Numbered from the stretch's first letter, positions 36,620 to 45,988 are shown. The stretch is 64,000 bases of DNA from Rhodobacter sp. TJ_12 (GCF_020023995.1 NZ_NRRD01000020.1:1-64000), one strand, 5' to 3'. Notes: generated by a model not told the origin, from the sequence alone. A program made the numbers and translations.

Positions 36620-36667
36620 ACTATGCGAGTGGGGGATGGCGCGATCAAGTGTAAATTGCGGCTGACA
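36620..36667 (-). promoter_or_regulatory. puc promoter region with proximal CrtJ/PpsR box
   Basis: TGT-N12-ACA at 36650-36667 is the CrtJ (PpsR) palindrome. Just downstream on the minus strand are a possible -35 TTGATC (36647-36642) and -10 CATAGT (36625-36620) with 16-base spacing, about 125 bases before pucB. The repressor box is sound; the -35/-10 assignment is tentative. Confidence 0.65.
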
Positions 36668-36877
36668 CTGCGGCAAATTCGGCACTTCGGTGGGCAGAGT
36701 GCCAGACACAAAAGGCACCTTTCAGAAGTGCCTTTTATCGCGCTTGACGGGAACGCGGCTGGGGCGTCAGCGCCCATGTTTAAAGGCTGAATCGGATGCT
36801 TTGCCCTGTGTGACAAGGCGATGACGGTGTCGCAATTGCTGGCCCACCGCGCGAGCGGGGCGGGGTGTTTTGTGAAG

Positions 36878-36895
36878 TGTAAGATCAGATGTACA
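36878..36895 (-). promoter_or_regulatory. distal CrtJ/PpsR box of the puc promoter
   Basis: A second TGT-N12-ACA lies 228 bases upstream of the proximal box. In R. capsulatus, CrtJ binds two puc palindromes about 240 bases apart cooperatively, and this spacing fits. The rest of 36496-37391 has no convincing gene. Confidence 0.65.
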
Positions 36896-37391
36896 TTTTT
36901 CTGCGTTGAGGTGTCGCAGCTTATCGGGCGCGGCGGGCGCGGCGGGCCGTGCTGCGATGCGGCAATTCTGGGTCGAATTGTCGCGTGAATAAATCTTCAA
37001 AAAAAGTTCAGGGCGAGGGTTGAAAGGCCCCAAAGCGATCCCCAATTCGCATTCATAAGCTGTCGTCAGCTTTCAGAAGCCGATTCAGTCACCGAATCCT
37101 CCAAAGATGCGCCCAGGTGACAGGATCATGCGGCTCTCCTCGCCGGACACGGGGAGGGCCGCACCCACCTCCAGAAGTAAATCGCCCCCTCATGGGGCCC
37201 CGGTGTCGCCAAACTGGCCGAATCTATGCGCGCAATTCGCGATGCGGGGCTGTTGAGCAGAGGGTTTGCCTGAAAATTAGGCAAACGCCGGGAATCAGCG
37301 CCGATCTGGCAGGGATCACTAATTTTACCTGTTGATAAAAATTCGATCCGTGGCAGCGTTGTTTCAAACACTAAGCCAGGGAGGTCCAAAC

Positions 37392-38723
37392 GTGACCACA
37401 AGCCAGTTTCAGCCCGGGGTCGTGCCCGGGCGTCTTCCGGCCGAAGACTATTGCCACGCCTTTGCCGATACCGCGCCGCCGCTGACCGACCATGCGGCGC
37501 GCGTCGCCGCAGATCGGTGTTACTTCTGTTATGATGCGCCCTGCACCACGGCCTGCCCGTCCGATATTGATGTGCCGCTTTTCATTCGGCAGATCGCCAC
37601 GGGCCAGCCCGAGGCGGCGGCGGTAACGATCCTGTCGCAAAACATCTTTGGCGGGATGTGCGCACGCGTCTGCCCCACCGAAACCCTGTGCGAGGGGGCC
37701 TGCGTGCGCGAAGTGGCCGAAGGCAAGCCGGTCGAGATTGGCCTGTTGCAGCGCCATGCCACCGACAAGCTGCAAGAACAAGGCGTGCATCCCTTTAGCC
37801 GCGCGGAGCGGACCGAGTTTTCCGTCGCAGTGGTGGGCGCGGGGCCTGCGGGGCTGGCCTGCGCGCACCGGCTGGCGATGAAGGGGCATGAGGTCACCGT
37901 CTATGATGCGCGGCTCAAACCCGGCGGTCTGAACGAATACGGGATCGCCGCTTATAAAGCGCCGGGCGGCTTCGCGCATAAAGAAGTGGCGTGGCTTTTG
38001 CAGATTGGCGGCATCACCGTTTTGGAAAACTGGCAGCTTGGGCGCAATGGCACGCTTGAAGACCTGTTGGAGGAACATGACGCGGTGTTCTTGGGCATGG
38101 GGCTTGCGGGCGTGAATGCGCTGTCGATCCCCGGCGCGGAATATGCGACCCCGGCGACGGACTATATTGCCGCGCTGCGTCAGGCCGAAGATCTGTCCAC
38201 CTTGCCGGTGGGGCGGCGCGTCGTGGTGATAGGCGGCGGCATGACGGCGGTGGATGCGGCAGTGCAGGCCAAACTGCTGGGCGCGGAAACCTCTACCATC
38301 GTCTATCGCCGCTCGCAGCCGGAGATGCCCGCCTCGTTGCATGAACAAGACCACGCGCAAACGCATGGGGTGCAGATCGTGCCCAACGCAACGCCCGTGG
38401 CGATTCATAAAGAAGACGGCGGCTTGGTGGTCGAATTCGCCCGCACCGCGACGCGCGATGGCAAGATGACCGTGCTTGATGACACGATCCGCTTCGAGGC
38501 CGATCAGGTTTTCACCGCTATCGGCCAAACGCTGGGGGCGACGCCCGAGGGGCTGACGATCACCGGCGGCAAAATCGCCATTGATGCGCAGGGCCGCACC
38601 GGGTTGGCCAAGGTTTGGGCCGGGGGCGATTGTGCCACGGGCGGCGAAGACCTGACCGTGACGGCATCGGCCGAGGGTCGCGACGCGGCCGAAGACATCC
38701 ACGCTTTTCTGATGGGGGCCTGA
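37392..38723 (+). CDS. preT: NAD-dependent dihydropyrimidine dehydrogenase subunit PreT
   Basis: The 443-residue cytoplasmic GltD-like flavoprotein has an N-terminal Fe-S region (CYFCYDAPCTTACPSDID; C-ARVCPTETLCEGAC) and FAD/NAD(P) domains with VVGAGPAGLACAHRLA and VVIGGGMTAVDAA. With PreA it reduces uracil and thymine to the dihydro forms, passing electrons from NAD(P)H. The GTG at 37392 is chosen because GGGAGG lies 7 bases upstream; the longer frame starting at 37332 has no such site. preA follows after one base. Confidence 0.92.
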   Translation: MTTSQFQPGVVPGRLPAEDYCHAFADTAPPLTDHAARVAADRCYFCYDAPCTTACPSDIDVPLFIRQIATGQPEAAAVTILSQNIFGGMCARVCPTETLCEGACVREVAEGKPVEIGLLQRHATDKLQEQGVHPFSRAERTEFSVAVVGAGPAGLACAHRLAMKGHEVTVYDARLKPGGLNEYGIAAYKAPGGFAHKEVAWLLQIGGITVLENWQLGRNGTLEDLLEEHDAVFLGMGLAGVNALSIPGAEYATPATDYIAALRQAEDLSTLPVGRRVVVIGGGMTAVDAAVQAKLLGAETSTIVYRRSQPEMPASLHEQDHAQTHGVQIVPNATPVAIHKEDGGLVVEFARTATRDGKMTVLDDTIRFEADQVFTAIGQTLGATPEGLTITGGKIAIDAQGRTGLAKVWAGGDCATGGEDLTVTASAEGRDAAEDIHAFLMGA

Positions 38724-38724
38724 G

Positions 38725-40044
38725 ATGGCGAACCTTGCTTCTGAATTCCTTGGCATCAAATCGCCGAACCCGTTCTGGCTGGCCTCGGCCCCGCCCACAG
38801 ATAAAGAATATAACGTGCGCCGCGCCTATGAGGCGGGCTGGGGCGGGGTGGTCTGGAAGACCTTGGGCATGGATGGCCCGCCGGTCGTCAACGTCTCTGG
38901 CCCGCGCTATGGGGCCATTCACGGGCCTGATCGCACTTTGCTTGGCCTCAACAACATCGAGCTGATCACCGACCGCCCGCTGGAGGTGAACCTGCGCGAG
39001 ATCAAATCGGTCAAGCGCGATTACCCGGACCGGGCCTTGGTGGTCAGTCTGATGGTGCCTTGCGATGAGGAAAGCTGGAAGTTCATCCTGGGGCAGGTGG
39101 AGGACACCGGCGCGGACGGTGTCGAACTGAACTTTGGCTGCCCGCATGGGATGGCAGAACGCGGTATGGGCGCCGCCGTGGGGCAGGTGCCCGAATATAT
39201 CGAAATGGTCACGCGCTGGGTGAAGCAGCATTCGCGCATGCCCTGTATCGTGAAGCTGACGCCTAATATCACGGATATTCGCAAACCTGCCGAGGCGGCG
39301 CTGCGCGGTGGCGCCGATGCGGTGAGCCTGATCAATACGATCAACTCGATCACCTCGGTCGATCTGGATCTCTTCGCGCCCGAACCGACGATTGACGGCA
39401 TGGGCACGCATGGCGGCTATTGCGGCCCGGCGGTGAAACCCATCGCGCTCAATATGGTGGCCGAGATCGCCCGCAACCCGGCAACCCGCGATTTGCCGAT
39501 TTCCGGCATTGGCGGGGTCACCACATGGCGCGACGCGGCAGAGTTCATGGCGCTTGGGGCCTCGAACGTGCAGGTGTGCACTGCGGTGATGACCTATGGC
39601 TTCCGCATCGTCGAAGAGATGATCGCGGGGCTGAGCACCTTCATGGATCAAAAGGGCTTCACCTCCACCTCGGAACTGGTGGGATTGGCCGTGCCCAAGG
39701 TGACCGACTGGCAATATCTGAACCTGAACTACACCACCAAAGCGGTGATCGCGCAGGAAGATTGCATCAAATGCGGGCGTTGCCATGTGGTGTGCGAAGA
39801 TACCTCGCACCAAGCTATCGCCATGGCCGAAGATCGCACCGTGACGGTGAAGGAAGAGGACTGCGTGGCCTGTAACCTTTGTGTCGATGTCTGCCCCACC
39901 AATTGCATCACGATGAAAGAGATTGCGGTGGGCGAGATGGATGCCCGCACCGGTCGCCCGGTCGGCACGCCTCTCAATTGGACCGAGCATCCCAACAACC
40001 CAACCGGCTCAGGCGCGGCTTGTGCGAAAGCGCCGGCCGAGTAA
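38725..40044 (+). CDS. preA: NAD-dependent dihydropyrimidine dehydrogenase subunit PreA
   Basis: The 439-residue protein has an FMN-binding dihydroorotate dehydrogenase-type TIM barrel (LASEFLGIKSPNPFWLASAP, ELNFGCPHGM, GIGGVTTWRDAAEFM) and a C-terminal ferredoxin part with two C-x2-C-x2-C-x3-C clusters (CIKCGRCHVVCED and CVACNLCVDVCP). It is the catalytic half of PreTA in reductive pyrimidine breakdown. The hydantoinase and beta-ureidopropionase genes that often follow are not next to it here; phaP is. Confidence 0.95.
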   Translation: MANLASEFLGIKSPNPFWLASAPPTDKEYNVRRAYEAGWGGVVWKTLGMDGPPVVNVSGPRYGAIHGPDRTLLGLNNIELITDRPLEVNLREIKSVKRDYPDRALVVSLMVPCDEESWKFILGQVEDTGADGVELNFGCPHGMAERGMGAAVGQVPEYIEMVTRWVKQHSRMPCIVKLTPNITDIRKPAEAALRGGADAVSLINTINSITSVDLDLFAPEPTIDGMGTHGGYCGPAVKPIALNMVAEIARNPATRDLPISGIGGVTTWRDAAEFMALGASNVQVCTAVMTYGFRIVEEMIAGLSTFMDQKGFTSTSELVGLAVPKVTDWQYLNLNYTTKAVIAQEDCIKCGRCHVVCEDTSHQAIAMAEDRTVTVKEEDCVACNLCVDVCPTNCITMKEIAVGEMDARTGRPVGTPLNWTEHPNNPTGSGAACAKAPAE

Positions 40045-40197
40045 GCTTTGTGATGAATGGTTTCGCCGCGGCAGGGCCGCGGCGATCCGGCGGGGGGGCA
40101 GGCCCCCTGCACCCCCGACCTCTTTGCTGATGGTGCACAAGGCCCCTTTTGTTGGGCGAGTGCTCGGGTCGCGCCACACCTTCTGAATGTAAAAATT

Positions 40198-40208
40198 CTG
40201 CAACGCAG
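40198..40208 (+). promoter_or_regulatory. PhaR operator 1 upstream of phaP
   Basis: CTGC-AAC-GCAG matches the CTGC-N3-GCAG operator described for Paracoccus PhaR. It lies 95 bases before the phasin gene. Confidence 0.7.
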
Positions 40209-40226
40209 CATATTTCTATTGAAATG

Positions 40227-40237
40227 CTGCACTGCAG
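40227..40237 (+). promoter_or_regulatory. PhaR operator 2 upstream of phaP
   Basis: CTGC-ACT-GCAG, within the longer GCTGCACTGCAGC, is a second copy 29 bases from the first. Between and after them the DNA is AT-rich (TATTTCTATT, TATATACAATA) and probably holds the promoter. Confidence 0.7.
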
Positions 40238-40302
40238 CATATATACAATAGACAAGCGAACGGGCCCCGCGCCATTCCCGGGCCCTTAACCGGAGCAAGA
40301 CC

Positions 40303-40749
40303 ATGGCTAAGACCCAAGATTTCACCAAGATGATGCAAGACATGATGTCCTCGATGCCGATGGACATGTCGAAAATGCAAGACGCGTTCAAAGCGCAAAC
40401 CGCGCTGGGCGAGAAAATGACGAAAGTCGCGCTCGAAGCTGCCGAAAAGTCGACCGACATTTCCTCGAAATGGACCAAAGACACGCTGGGCAAATTCGGT
40501 GCGCTGGCCAATACGAAGAACGAACCGGCTGACTATGCCAAAGCGATGAGCGATTTCGCCTCTGCCTCGGCGGAAATGGCGGCTGAAAACCTCGCTGCTT
40601 TCGCCGAAGTCGCCAAGAAAGTGCAGATGGACACCGTTGAGCTGATGCTTTCGGCGGGCAAGGAAATGACCGACGAAACCACCGCCGCGATGAAAAAGGC
40701 CACCGAAGAGGTGACCGCCGTGACCAAGAAAGCCGCGGCCGCGAAATAA
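40303..40749 (+). CDS. phaP: phasin PhaP
   Basis: The 148-residue amphipathic, almost entirely helical protein coats polyhydroxybutyrate granules. It belongs to the phasin_2 type: Met-rich N-terminus (MMQDMMSSMPMDMSKMQ), central KVALEAAEKSTDISSKWTKD and an Ala/Lys-rich tail. A strong promoter region with two PhaR operators lies upstream and a UUCG terminator downstream, so it is a monocistronic, PHB-induced gene next to its repressor. Confidence 0.93.
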   Translation: MAKTQDFTKMMQDMMSSMPMDMSKMQDAFKAQTALGEKMTKVALEAAEKSTDISSKWTKDTLGKFGALANTKNEPADYAKAMSDFASASAEMAAENLAAFAEVAKKVQMDTVELMLSAGKEMTDETTAAMKKATEEVTAVTKKAAAAK

Positions 40750-40809
40750 GATCTGGAAGTTTTCTTCCTGGTGTGTCCGGCCTCCTCCTCCCTGCCGGGC
40801 ACCGTTCTA

Positions 40810-40838
40810 GGGCGCACTTCGGTGCGCCCTTTTCTTTT
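40810..40838 (+). terminator. Rho-independent terminator of phaP
   Basis: GGGCGCAC-TTCG-GTGCGCCC is followed by TTTTCTTTT. Confidence 0.92.
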
Positions 40839-40916
40839 GTTGCTTTTGCGGCGTTGCGGCTTAATCATTGCTGCAGCGCCAAAATGCGGGCAAAATAATT
40901 CCGGGAGGAGATAATC

Positions 40917-41471
40917 ATGGCCGAAGAGACCAAGCCCTTGCTGATCAAGCGCTATGCCAGCCGGCGGCTTTATAACACCGAGACCAGCGATTACGTCACG
41001 CTGGAAGATATCGCCGCCTTTATCCGCCAGGGCCGCGAGGTGCAGATCGTCGATCTGAAATCGGGCGATGACCTGACCCGGCAATATCTGTTGCAGATCA
41101 TCGCCGAGCATGAAAGCCGCGGCGAAAACGTGCTGCCCGTCGATGTGCTGACCGATCTGGTGCGCAGCTACACCAGCCAAGCACAGTCGGTGGTGCCGCA
41201 ATTCTTGGCCGCCAGCTTCGAGATGCTGCGCGAGGGGCAATCGAAGATGATGGAGAATCTCTCCACCATGCCGAACCCGATGGCGACGATGCCGGGGTTC
41301 GAGGCGTTGCAACGCCAGCAAGAAGCCTTTTTGAAGTCGATGATGGCCGGTTGGGGCGCGACGGTGAACGGCGAGGGAGAGGCTGGCACCGAAGGCGCAA
41401 GCGGGCGCGAGGAGTTGGACGCGATCAAGAAACAACTCGCCGATCTGCAATCGAAACTGTCGAAACTCTGA
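40917..41471 (+). CDS. phaR: polyhydroxyalkanoate synthesis repressor PhaR
   Basis: The 184-residue DNA-binding regulator has the PHB/PHA accumulation regulator domain (LIKRYASRRLYNTETSDYVT, then LEDIAAFIRQGREVQIVD) and the helical PHB_acc C-terminal domain, ending in a coiled coil. PhaR binds nascent PHB, is titrated from DNA and so releases phaP. A CTGCAG in the leader (40871-40876) may serve autoregulation. GGGAGGAG lies before the ATG. Confidence 0.95.
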   Translation: MAEETKPLLIKRYASRRLYNTETSDYVTLEDIAAFIRQGREVQIVDLKSGDDLTRQYLLQIIAEHESRGENVLPVDVLTDLVRSYTSQAQSVVPQFLAASFEMLREGQSKMMENLSTMPNPMATMPGFEALQRQQEAFLKSMMAGWGATVNGEGEAGTEGASGREELDAIKKQLADLQSKLSKL

Positions 41472-41515
41472 CACAAGCGGGGCGCAAGGCGCGTCTTGCA
41501 TTCTGCAGGCATAAG

Positions 41516-41541
41516 AAAGGGCACCGTTTCGGTGCCCTTTT
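41516..41541 (+). terminator. Rho-independent terminator of phaR
   Basis: An 11-bp stem, AAAGGGCACCG-TTT-CGGTGCCCTTT, lies 45 bases after phaR. Its flanking A and T tracts would let it act in both directions. Confidence 0.85.
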
Positions 41542-41544
41542 CCG

Positions 41545-41625
41545 TCTTAGACTTTGTGAAAATATCCCGGGGGTGAATGGCCTTCGGCGCAGAGGGGGGG
41601 CAGCGCCCTCCGTAATGGGTCGCCG
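41545..41625. repeat. dispersed intergenic repeat, copy 2 (reverse orientation)
   Basis: ACTTTGTGAAAATATCCCGGGGGTGAA followed by GGGGGGCAGCGCC is the reverse complement of the element at 106-178 (key blocks given in pieces: GACTTTGTGAAAATAT, CCGGGGGTGAA). It lies between convergent phaR and the aminotransferase gene. Confidence 0.6.
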
Positions 41626-41650
41626 CGGCCACGCCGAGGCGGAACCGGCC

Positions 41651-43009
41651 CTAGGCGACCTCGGCAAAGACTTTTTTCAAAGCCTTATCAAGCTTTTCAA
41701 ACATTTCATCCATCTGCGGCTCGGTCAGGATGAAGGGCGGGCACAGCACCACGGACTGCCCCAGCGGACGGCAGATCAGCCCCATATCGGTGCAGGTATT
41801 GGCGATCCGCTCCGACACGCTCAGGCTGCCATCGAACGGGGTTTTCGTGGCGCGGTCTTTCACCGCCTCCAGTGCCCACATATAGCCCACGCCGCGCAAT
41901 TCGCCGATATTGGGGTTTTGCGCGATCTCGGCGAGCCCCGCCTCAAGACGCGGTGCAAGCCGGTTCACATTCTCGGCCAGCCCCTCGTTCATCACCACAT
42001 CAATCGCCTTCAGCGCAATCGCGCAGCCCACCGGATGGCCCGAGGCGGTAAAACCATGTGGGAATTCCTCGATCGTTTCCACCGCCGCCTGCATCCGGTC
42101 GGCGAGATCCGGCCCCAAGATCACCGTGCCCATCGGGAACAGGCCCGCCGTCAGGTTTTTCGAGGAAATGATCGCATCGGGCATGAAATCATAGGTTTCA
42201 CAGCCCCAGGTGTTGCCGGTGCGCCCAAAGCCGCAAATCACCTCATCCGAGATCAGCGGAATGCCATATTTGCGCAAGATCGGCGCCACGGCTTGGAAAT
42301 AGCCTTTCGACGGCGGGATCACGCCGCCGGCGCCCATCACCGGCTCGGCAAAGAAAGCCGCAATCGTGTCGGCGCCTTCCTTGAGGATCGTGGCTTCCAG
42401 TTCGGCAGCCATCCGTGCGGTGAATTGTTCCTCGGTCTCGCCCTCTTGGCCAAAGCGCCAGTAATGGGGGCAGCTCAAATGGATGAAGCCCGGCAGCGGC
42501 AGCCCGAAGACCGAATTATAGGGCTTGCCGGTCATCGAGGCGGAAACCGCCGTGACCCCGTGATAGGCGTTCATCCGGGTCAGGATCTTGCGCCGCTGCG
42601 GCTTGCCTTCGGCCGCATGCAGGAACCACAGCATCTTGACCATCGTGTCATTCGCCTCGGAGCCGGAGTTGGTGTAGAACACGCGCCCCCGGTCAAAGGG
42701 CGACACCTCGACCAGCTTTTCGCTTAGCAAAACGGTTTGATCTGACATCCGGCCAAAAAACGCATGATAGCCGGAAAAGCGCGCATATTGCGCCTGCGCC
42801 GCCGCGATCAGACCGGGATGGTCGAAGCCCGCGACCATGTTCCAAAGCCCCGAATTGGCGTCCAGATATTTGCGCCCCTGGGTGTCGAAGATATAGGGGC
42901 CTTCGCCATGCGTGACCACGACCGCGCCCCGGTCATGGACCGAGGGCAGGTCGGTAAAGCCATAAAGGCTATAGGCATCGGCTTTCTGTTCCCAAGAAAG
43001 GTCGGTCAT
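41651..43009 (-). CDS. class III PLP-dependent aminotransferase
   Basis: The 452-residue cytoplasmic omega-transaminase has class III features: FYTNSGSEANDTMVKM, NAYHGVTAVSASMTG, FAEPVMGAGGVIPP, LISDEVICGFGRTG and the PLP lysine in IISSKNLTAG. It resembles Rhodobacteraceae amine/beta-alanine:pyruvate-type transaminases; the amino donor is not certain. AGGAG lies 8 bases before the chosen ATG; earlier in-frame starts run into the divergent LysR gene. Deaminating beta-alanine from the preTA pathway is possible but only inferred. Confidence 0.92.
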   Translation of the reverse strand: MTDLSWEQKADAYSLYGFTDLPSVHDRGAVVVTHGEGPYIFDTQGRKYLDANSGLWNMVAGFDHPGLIAAAQAQYARFSGYHAFFGRMSDQTVLLSEKLVEVSPFDRGRVFYTNSGSEANDTMVKMLWFLHAAEGKPQRRKILTRMNAYHGVTAVSASMTGKPYNSVFGLPLPGFIHLSCPHYWRFGQEGETEEQFTARMAAELEATILKEGADTIAAFFAEPVMGAGGVIPPSKGYFQAVAPILRKYGIPLISDEVICGFGRTGNTWGCETYDFMPDAIISSKNLTAGLFPMGTVILGPDLADRMQAAVETIEEFPHGFTASGHPVGCAIALKAIDVVMNEGLAENVNRLAPRLEAGLAEIAQNPNIGELRGVGYMWALEAVKDRATKTPFDGSLSVSERIANTCTDMGLICRPLGQSVVLCPPFILTEPQMDEMFEKLDKALKKVFAEVA

Positions 43010-43171
43010 GTCGCGGGCTCCTGCACGAGTTTGGCACAGGCTAACGGGTGGCGCGGCGGCGTCAATGGGGCGCGCGTGGCGCTGCGCGCTTTGGGCAGCC
43101 GTGGCGGGGGCGGGCTTGCCAAAGCGGGCAGGGGCCGCGCATTGTGCCAAAGGGTATCGGCAGGGGGCCAG

Positions 43172-44107
43172 ATGAGCGGACGCGGCGAGAAGATCAGCCT
43201 TTGGGCGGTGGAAATGCTGGTGGCCACGGCCGAAGAACGCGCGATCACCGCCGCCGCGCGGCGGCTGGGTGTCTCGCCCTCGTCGGTCAGCCAGCAGATC
43301 GCCGCGCTTGAAGCCGCGCTTGGCGCGGAACTGGTCGACCGCTCGGCCCGCCCCTTTGGGCTGACGGCGGCGGGGCGGGCGTTTTTGCCCCATGCCGAGG
43401 CGATGCTGGATGAGCTGGCCAAGGGCCGGGCGGGTGTGGGGCTCGCCGATCCGGCGGGGCTACGCAGCTTTCGGCTGGGCATGATCGAGGATTTCGAAGC
43501 CGAGGTGACGCCGCTTTTGCTTGCGGGGATGGGGGCCGAATTGACCGCTTGCCGATTCTTGCTCGAAACCGGGCCGAGCCATCGGCTGGCCGCGCAATTG
43601 GAAGCGCGCGCACTTGATATGGTCGTGGCCGCCGAGATCGAGGGGCCGGGGGATGCGTTGGAACGGCACCCGCTGTTGAGTGAACCCTTTGTCGCCGTCT
43701 GGCCCGAGGGGCAGGTGGGCGCCGATCTGCCGCTTTTGCATTACAGCCCGCGTACGGTGATGGGGCGCCAGATCGCGGCGCATCTGGCACGCACTGGGGT
43801 GCAGCCGACGCATCGCTTTGAAATTGATAGCTATCCGGCGATCTTGGCTTTGGTGGCGGCGGGGCAGGGGTGGTCTATCCTGACGCCGTCAGGGGTGCGC
43901 CATGGCAAACGCGCGGGGGTAACCTTGGCGCCTTTGTCGGGCGCCGGGTTACAGCGACGCATTTTGCTCAGCGCGCGCGCGGGCACGATGGGCGAGATGC
44001 CGGCCGCCGTGGCCGCGCGGCTGCGCGGGCTGCTGTCAGATCGGATCGTGGCGCCGATGGTGCAAGAGGCGCCTTGGCTTGCGGGCGCGCTGCGTATCGA
44101 CGGCTAG
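43172..44107 (+). CDS. LysR-family transcriptional regulator
   Basis: The 311-residue regulator has an N-terminal winged helix (AITAAARRLGVSPSSVSQQI) and a LysR substrate-binding domain. It is divergent from the aminotransferase gene over 162 bases, so that gene is its likely target. The ATG at 43172 has a GGGGG site just upstream. The effector is unknown. Confidence 0.9.
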   Translation: MSGRGEKISLWAVEMLVATAEERAITAAARRLGVSPSSVSQQIAALEAALGAELVDRSARPFGLTAAGRAFLPHAEAMLDELAKGRAGVGLADPAGLRSFRLGMIEDFEAEVTPLLLAGMGAELTACRFLLETGPSHRLAAQLEARALDMVVAAEIEGPGDALERHPLLSEPFVAVWPEGQVGADLPLLHYSPRTVMGRQIAAHLARTGVQPTHRFEIDSYPAILALVAAGQGWSILTPSGVRHGKRAGVTLAPLSGAGLQRRILLSARAGTMGEMPAAVAARLRGLLSDRIVAPMVQEAPWLAGALRIDG

Positions 44108-44171
44108 GGCGATCAGGCTGGCCGGGCAGCGCCCCCTCCTGAGGCGCCCGCGCCAGCGGGCGCACCCCGAT

Positions 44172-45815
44172 TCAGACCAGACGGCTTTGGGCCAGCGCCG
44201 CTTTCACAAAGCCCGCGAACAGCGGATGCGGCGCGAAGGGTTTGGATTTCAGCTCGGGGTGGAACTGCACACCGATGAACCACGGATGGTCTTTGTGCTC
44301 GACGATTTCGGGCAGCCGACCATCGGGGCTCATGCCCGAAAACACCAGCCCGCATTGTTCCAGCGCTTCGCGGTAGTTCACATCCACCTCATAGCGGTGG
44401 CGGTGGCGTTCCTCGATCTCGGTCGCGCCATAGACCTCGGCCACGCGCGAGCCCGCTTTGAGCGTGGCGGAATAGGCGCCCAGCCGCATCGTGCCGCCCT
44501 TGTCATCGGTCACCTTGCGTTCCACCCGGTGGTTGCCCTGCACCCATTCTTTCAGGTGATAGACGACCGGGGTGAAGCGCTTTTCGCCCGCCTCATGGTC
44601 GAATTCCTCTGACCCGGCATCCGTCAGCCCGGCCAGATTGCGTGCAGCCTCAATCACCGCCATTTGCATGCCCAGACAGATACCCAGATAGGGCACGCCT
44701 TTTTCACGGGCGAATTGCGCGGCGCGAATCTTGCCTTCGGTGCCGCGCTCGCCAAAGCCGCCGGGCACCAAAATCGCGTGGAACCGTTCCAGATGCGGGG
44801 CCGGATCTTCGTTTTCAAAAATCTCGGCGTCGATCCATTCGGCCTTCACTTTCACCCGGTTGGCCATCCCGCCATGGGTCAGCGCCTCGGCAATGGATTT
44901 ATACGCGTCTTCCAATTGGACATATTTGCCCACGATGGCCACGCGCACCTCGCCCTCGGCATGGGTGAGCCGGTCCATCACATCTTCCCAGCGCTGCATA
45001 TCGGGGCGCGGCGCGGGCGAAATGCCAAAGGCATCCAGCACGGCTTGGTCAAGGCCCACCCGGTGATAGGCCAAGGGCGCCTCGTAAATCGAGCGCAGAT
45101 CATAGGCCGGGATCACCGCTTCGGGGCGGACGTTACAGAAAAGCGCGATCTTGGCGCGTTCCTTATCCGGGATCGGATGCTCGGAACGGCACACCAGCAC
45201 ATCGGGCTGCAAACCGATCGAACGCAGCTCTTTCACCGAGTGCTGGGTGGGTTTGGTTTTCAACTCGCCCGAGGCGGCCAGATAGGGCAGCAGCGTTAGA
45301 TGCATGAAAATGCACTGCCCGCGCGGCTTGTCTTGCGCGAATTGGCGGATCGCCTCGAAGAAGGGCAGCCCCTCGATATCGCCGACGGTGCCGCCGATTT
45401 CGCACAGCATGAAATCCACCTCTTCATCGCCAATGCCGATGAAGTCTTTGATTTCATTCGTCACATGCGGGATCACTTGGATCGTCTTGCCCAGGTAGGC
45501 GCCGCGGCGCTCTTTCTCCAATACGTTGGAATAGATCCGCCCCGACGAGACTGAATCCGTCTTGCGCGCGCTGACGCCGGTGAAGCGTTCGTAGTGCCCA
45601 AGGTCCAGGTCGGTCTCTGCCCCGTCGTCGGTGACGAAAACCTCACCATGTTCAAACGGGCTCATCGTGCCGGGATCGACGTTCAGATAGGGGTCAAGCT
45701 TGCGCAGCCGCACCGAAAAGCCACGCGCTTGCAAAAGCGATCCAAGCGCTGCCGAAGCAAGACCCTTGCCAAGCGAGGAAACCACGCCACCCGTAATAAA
45801 GACATATCGTGCCAT
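44172..45815 (-). CDS. pyrG: CTP synthase
   Basis: The 547-residue cytosolic enzyme aminates UTP to CTP with glutamine. The N-terminal synthetase domain has [29 protein letters not shown] and [13 protein letters not shown]; the C-terminal glutamine amidotransferase domain has PGGFGERG, the nucleophile in GICLGMQ and the FHPE histidine-glutamate pair. The length is normal. The ATG at 45815 matches the universal [10 protein letters not shown] start. It follows secG in the same direction. Confidence 0.98.
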   Translation of the reverse strand: MARYVFITGGVVSSLGKGLASAALGSLLQARGFSVRLRKLDPYLNVDPGTMSPFEHGEVFVTDDGAETDLDLGHYERFTGVSARKTDSVSSGRIYSNVLEKERRGAYLGKTIQVIPHVTNEIKDFIGIGDEEVDFMLCEIGGTVGDIEGLPFFEAIRQFAQDKPRGQCIFMHLTLLPYLAASGELKTKPTQHSVKELRSIGLQPDVLVCRSEHPIPDKERAKIALFCNVRPEAVIPAYDLRSIYEAPLAYHRVGLDQAVLDAFGISPAPRPDMQRWEDVMDRLTHAEGEVRVAIVGKYVQLEDAYKSIAEALTHGGMANRVKVKAEWIDAEIFENEDPAPHLERFHAILVPGGFGERGTEGKIRAAQFAREKGVPYLGICLGMQMAVIEAARNLAGLTDAGSEEFDHEAGEKRFTPVVYHLKEWVQGNHRVERKVTDDKGGTMRLGAYSATLKAGSRVAEVYGATEIEERHRHRYEVDVNYREALEQCGLVFSGMSPDGRLPEIVEHKDHPWFIGVQFHPELKSKPFAPHPLFAGFVKAALAQSRLV

Positions 45816-45941
45816 GAGACCCCGCGAGCAGAAAATATCAGCCAGAACCGGCAGCCGCACTGCCAGCATCACGGGACTTGAGTGTTACACGATTCGCGGC
45901 CTGCCCGCAACCGGACCGCTACACCTAGAGGAAACTAAAGG

Positions 45942-45969
45942 TAGCGGCCCCAAAGGATTGTGGCCGCTA
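45942..45969 (-). terminator. terminator-like hairpin between secG and pyrG
   Basis: TAGCGGCC and GGCCGCTA flank a 12-base loop; the minus strand continues CTTTAGTTTCC. It probably ends or damps the secG transcript before pyrG. Confidence 0.55.
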
Positions 45970-45988
45970 TGCGAAATTGCGCTTGGCC

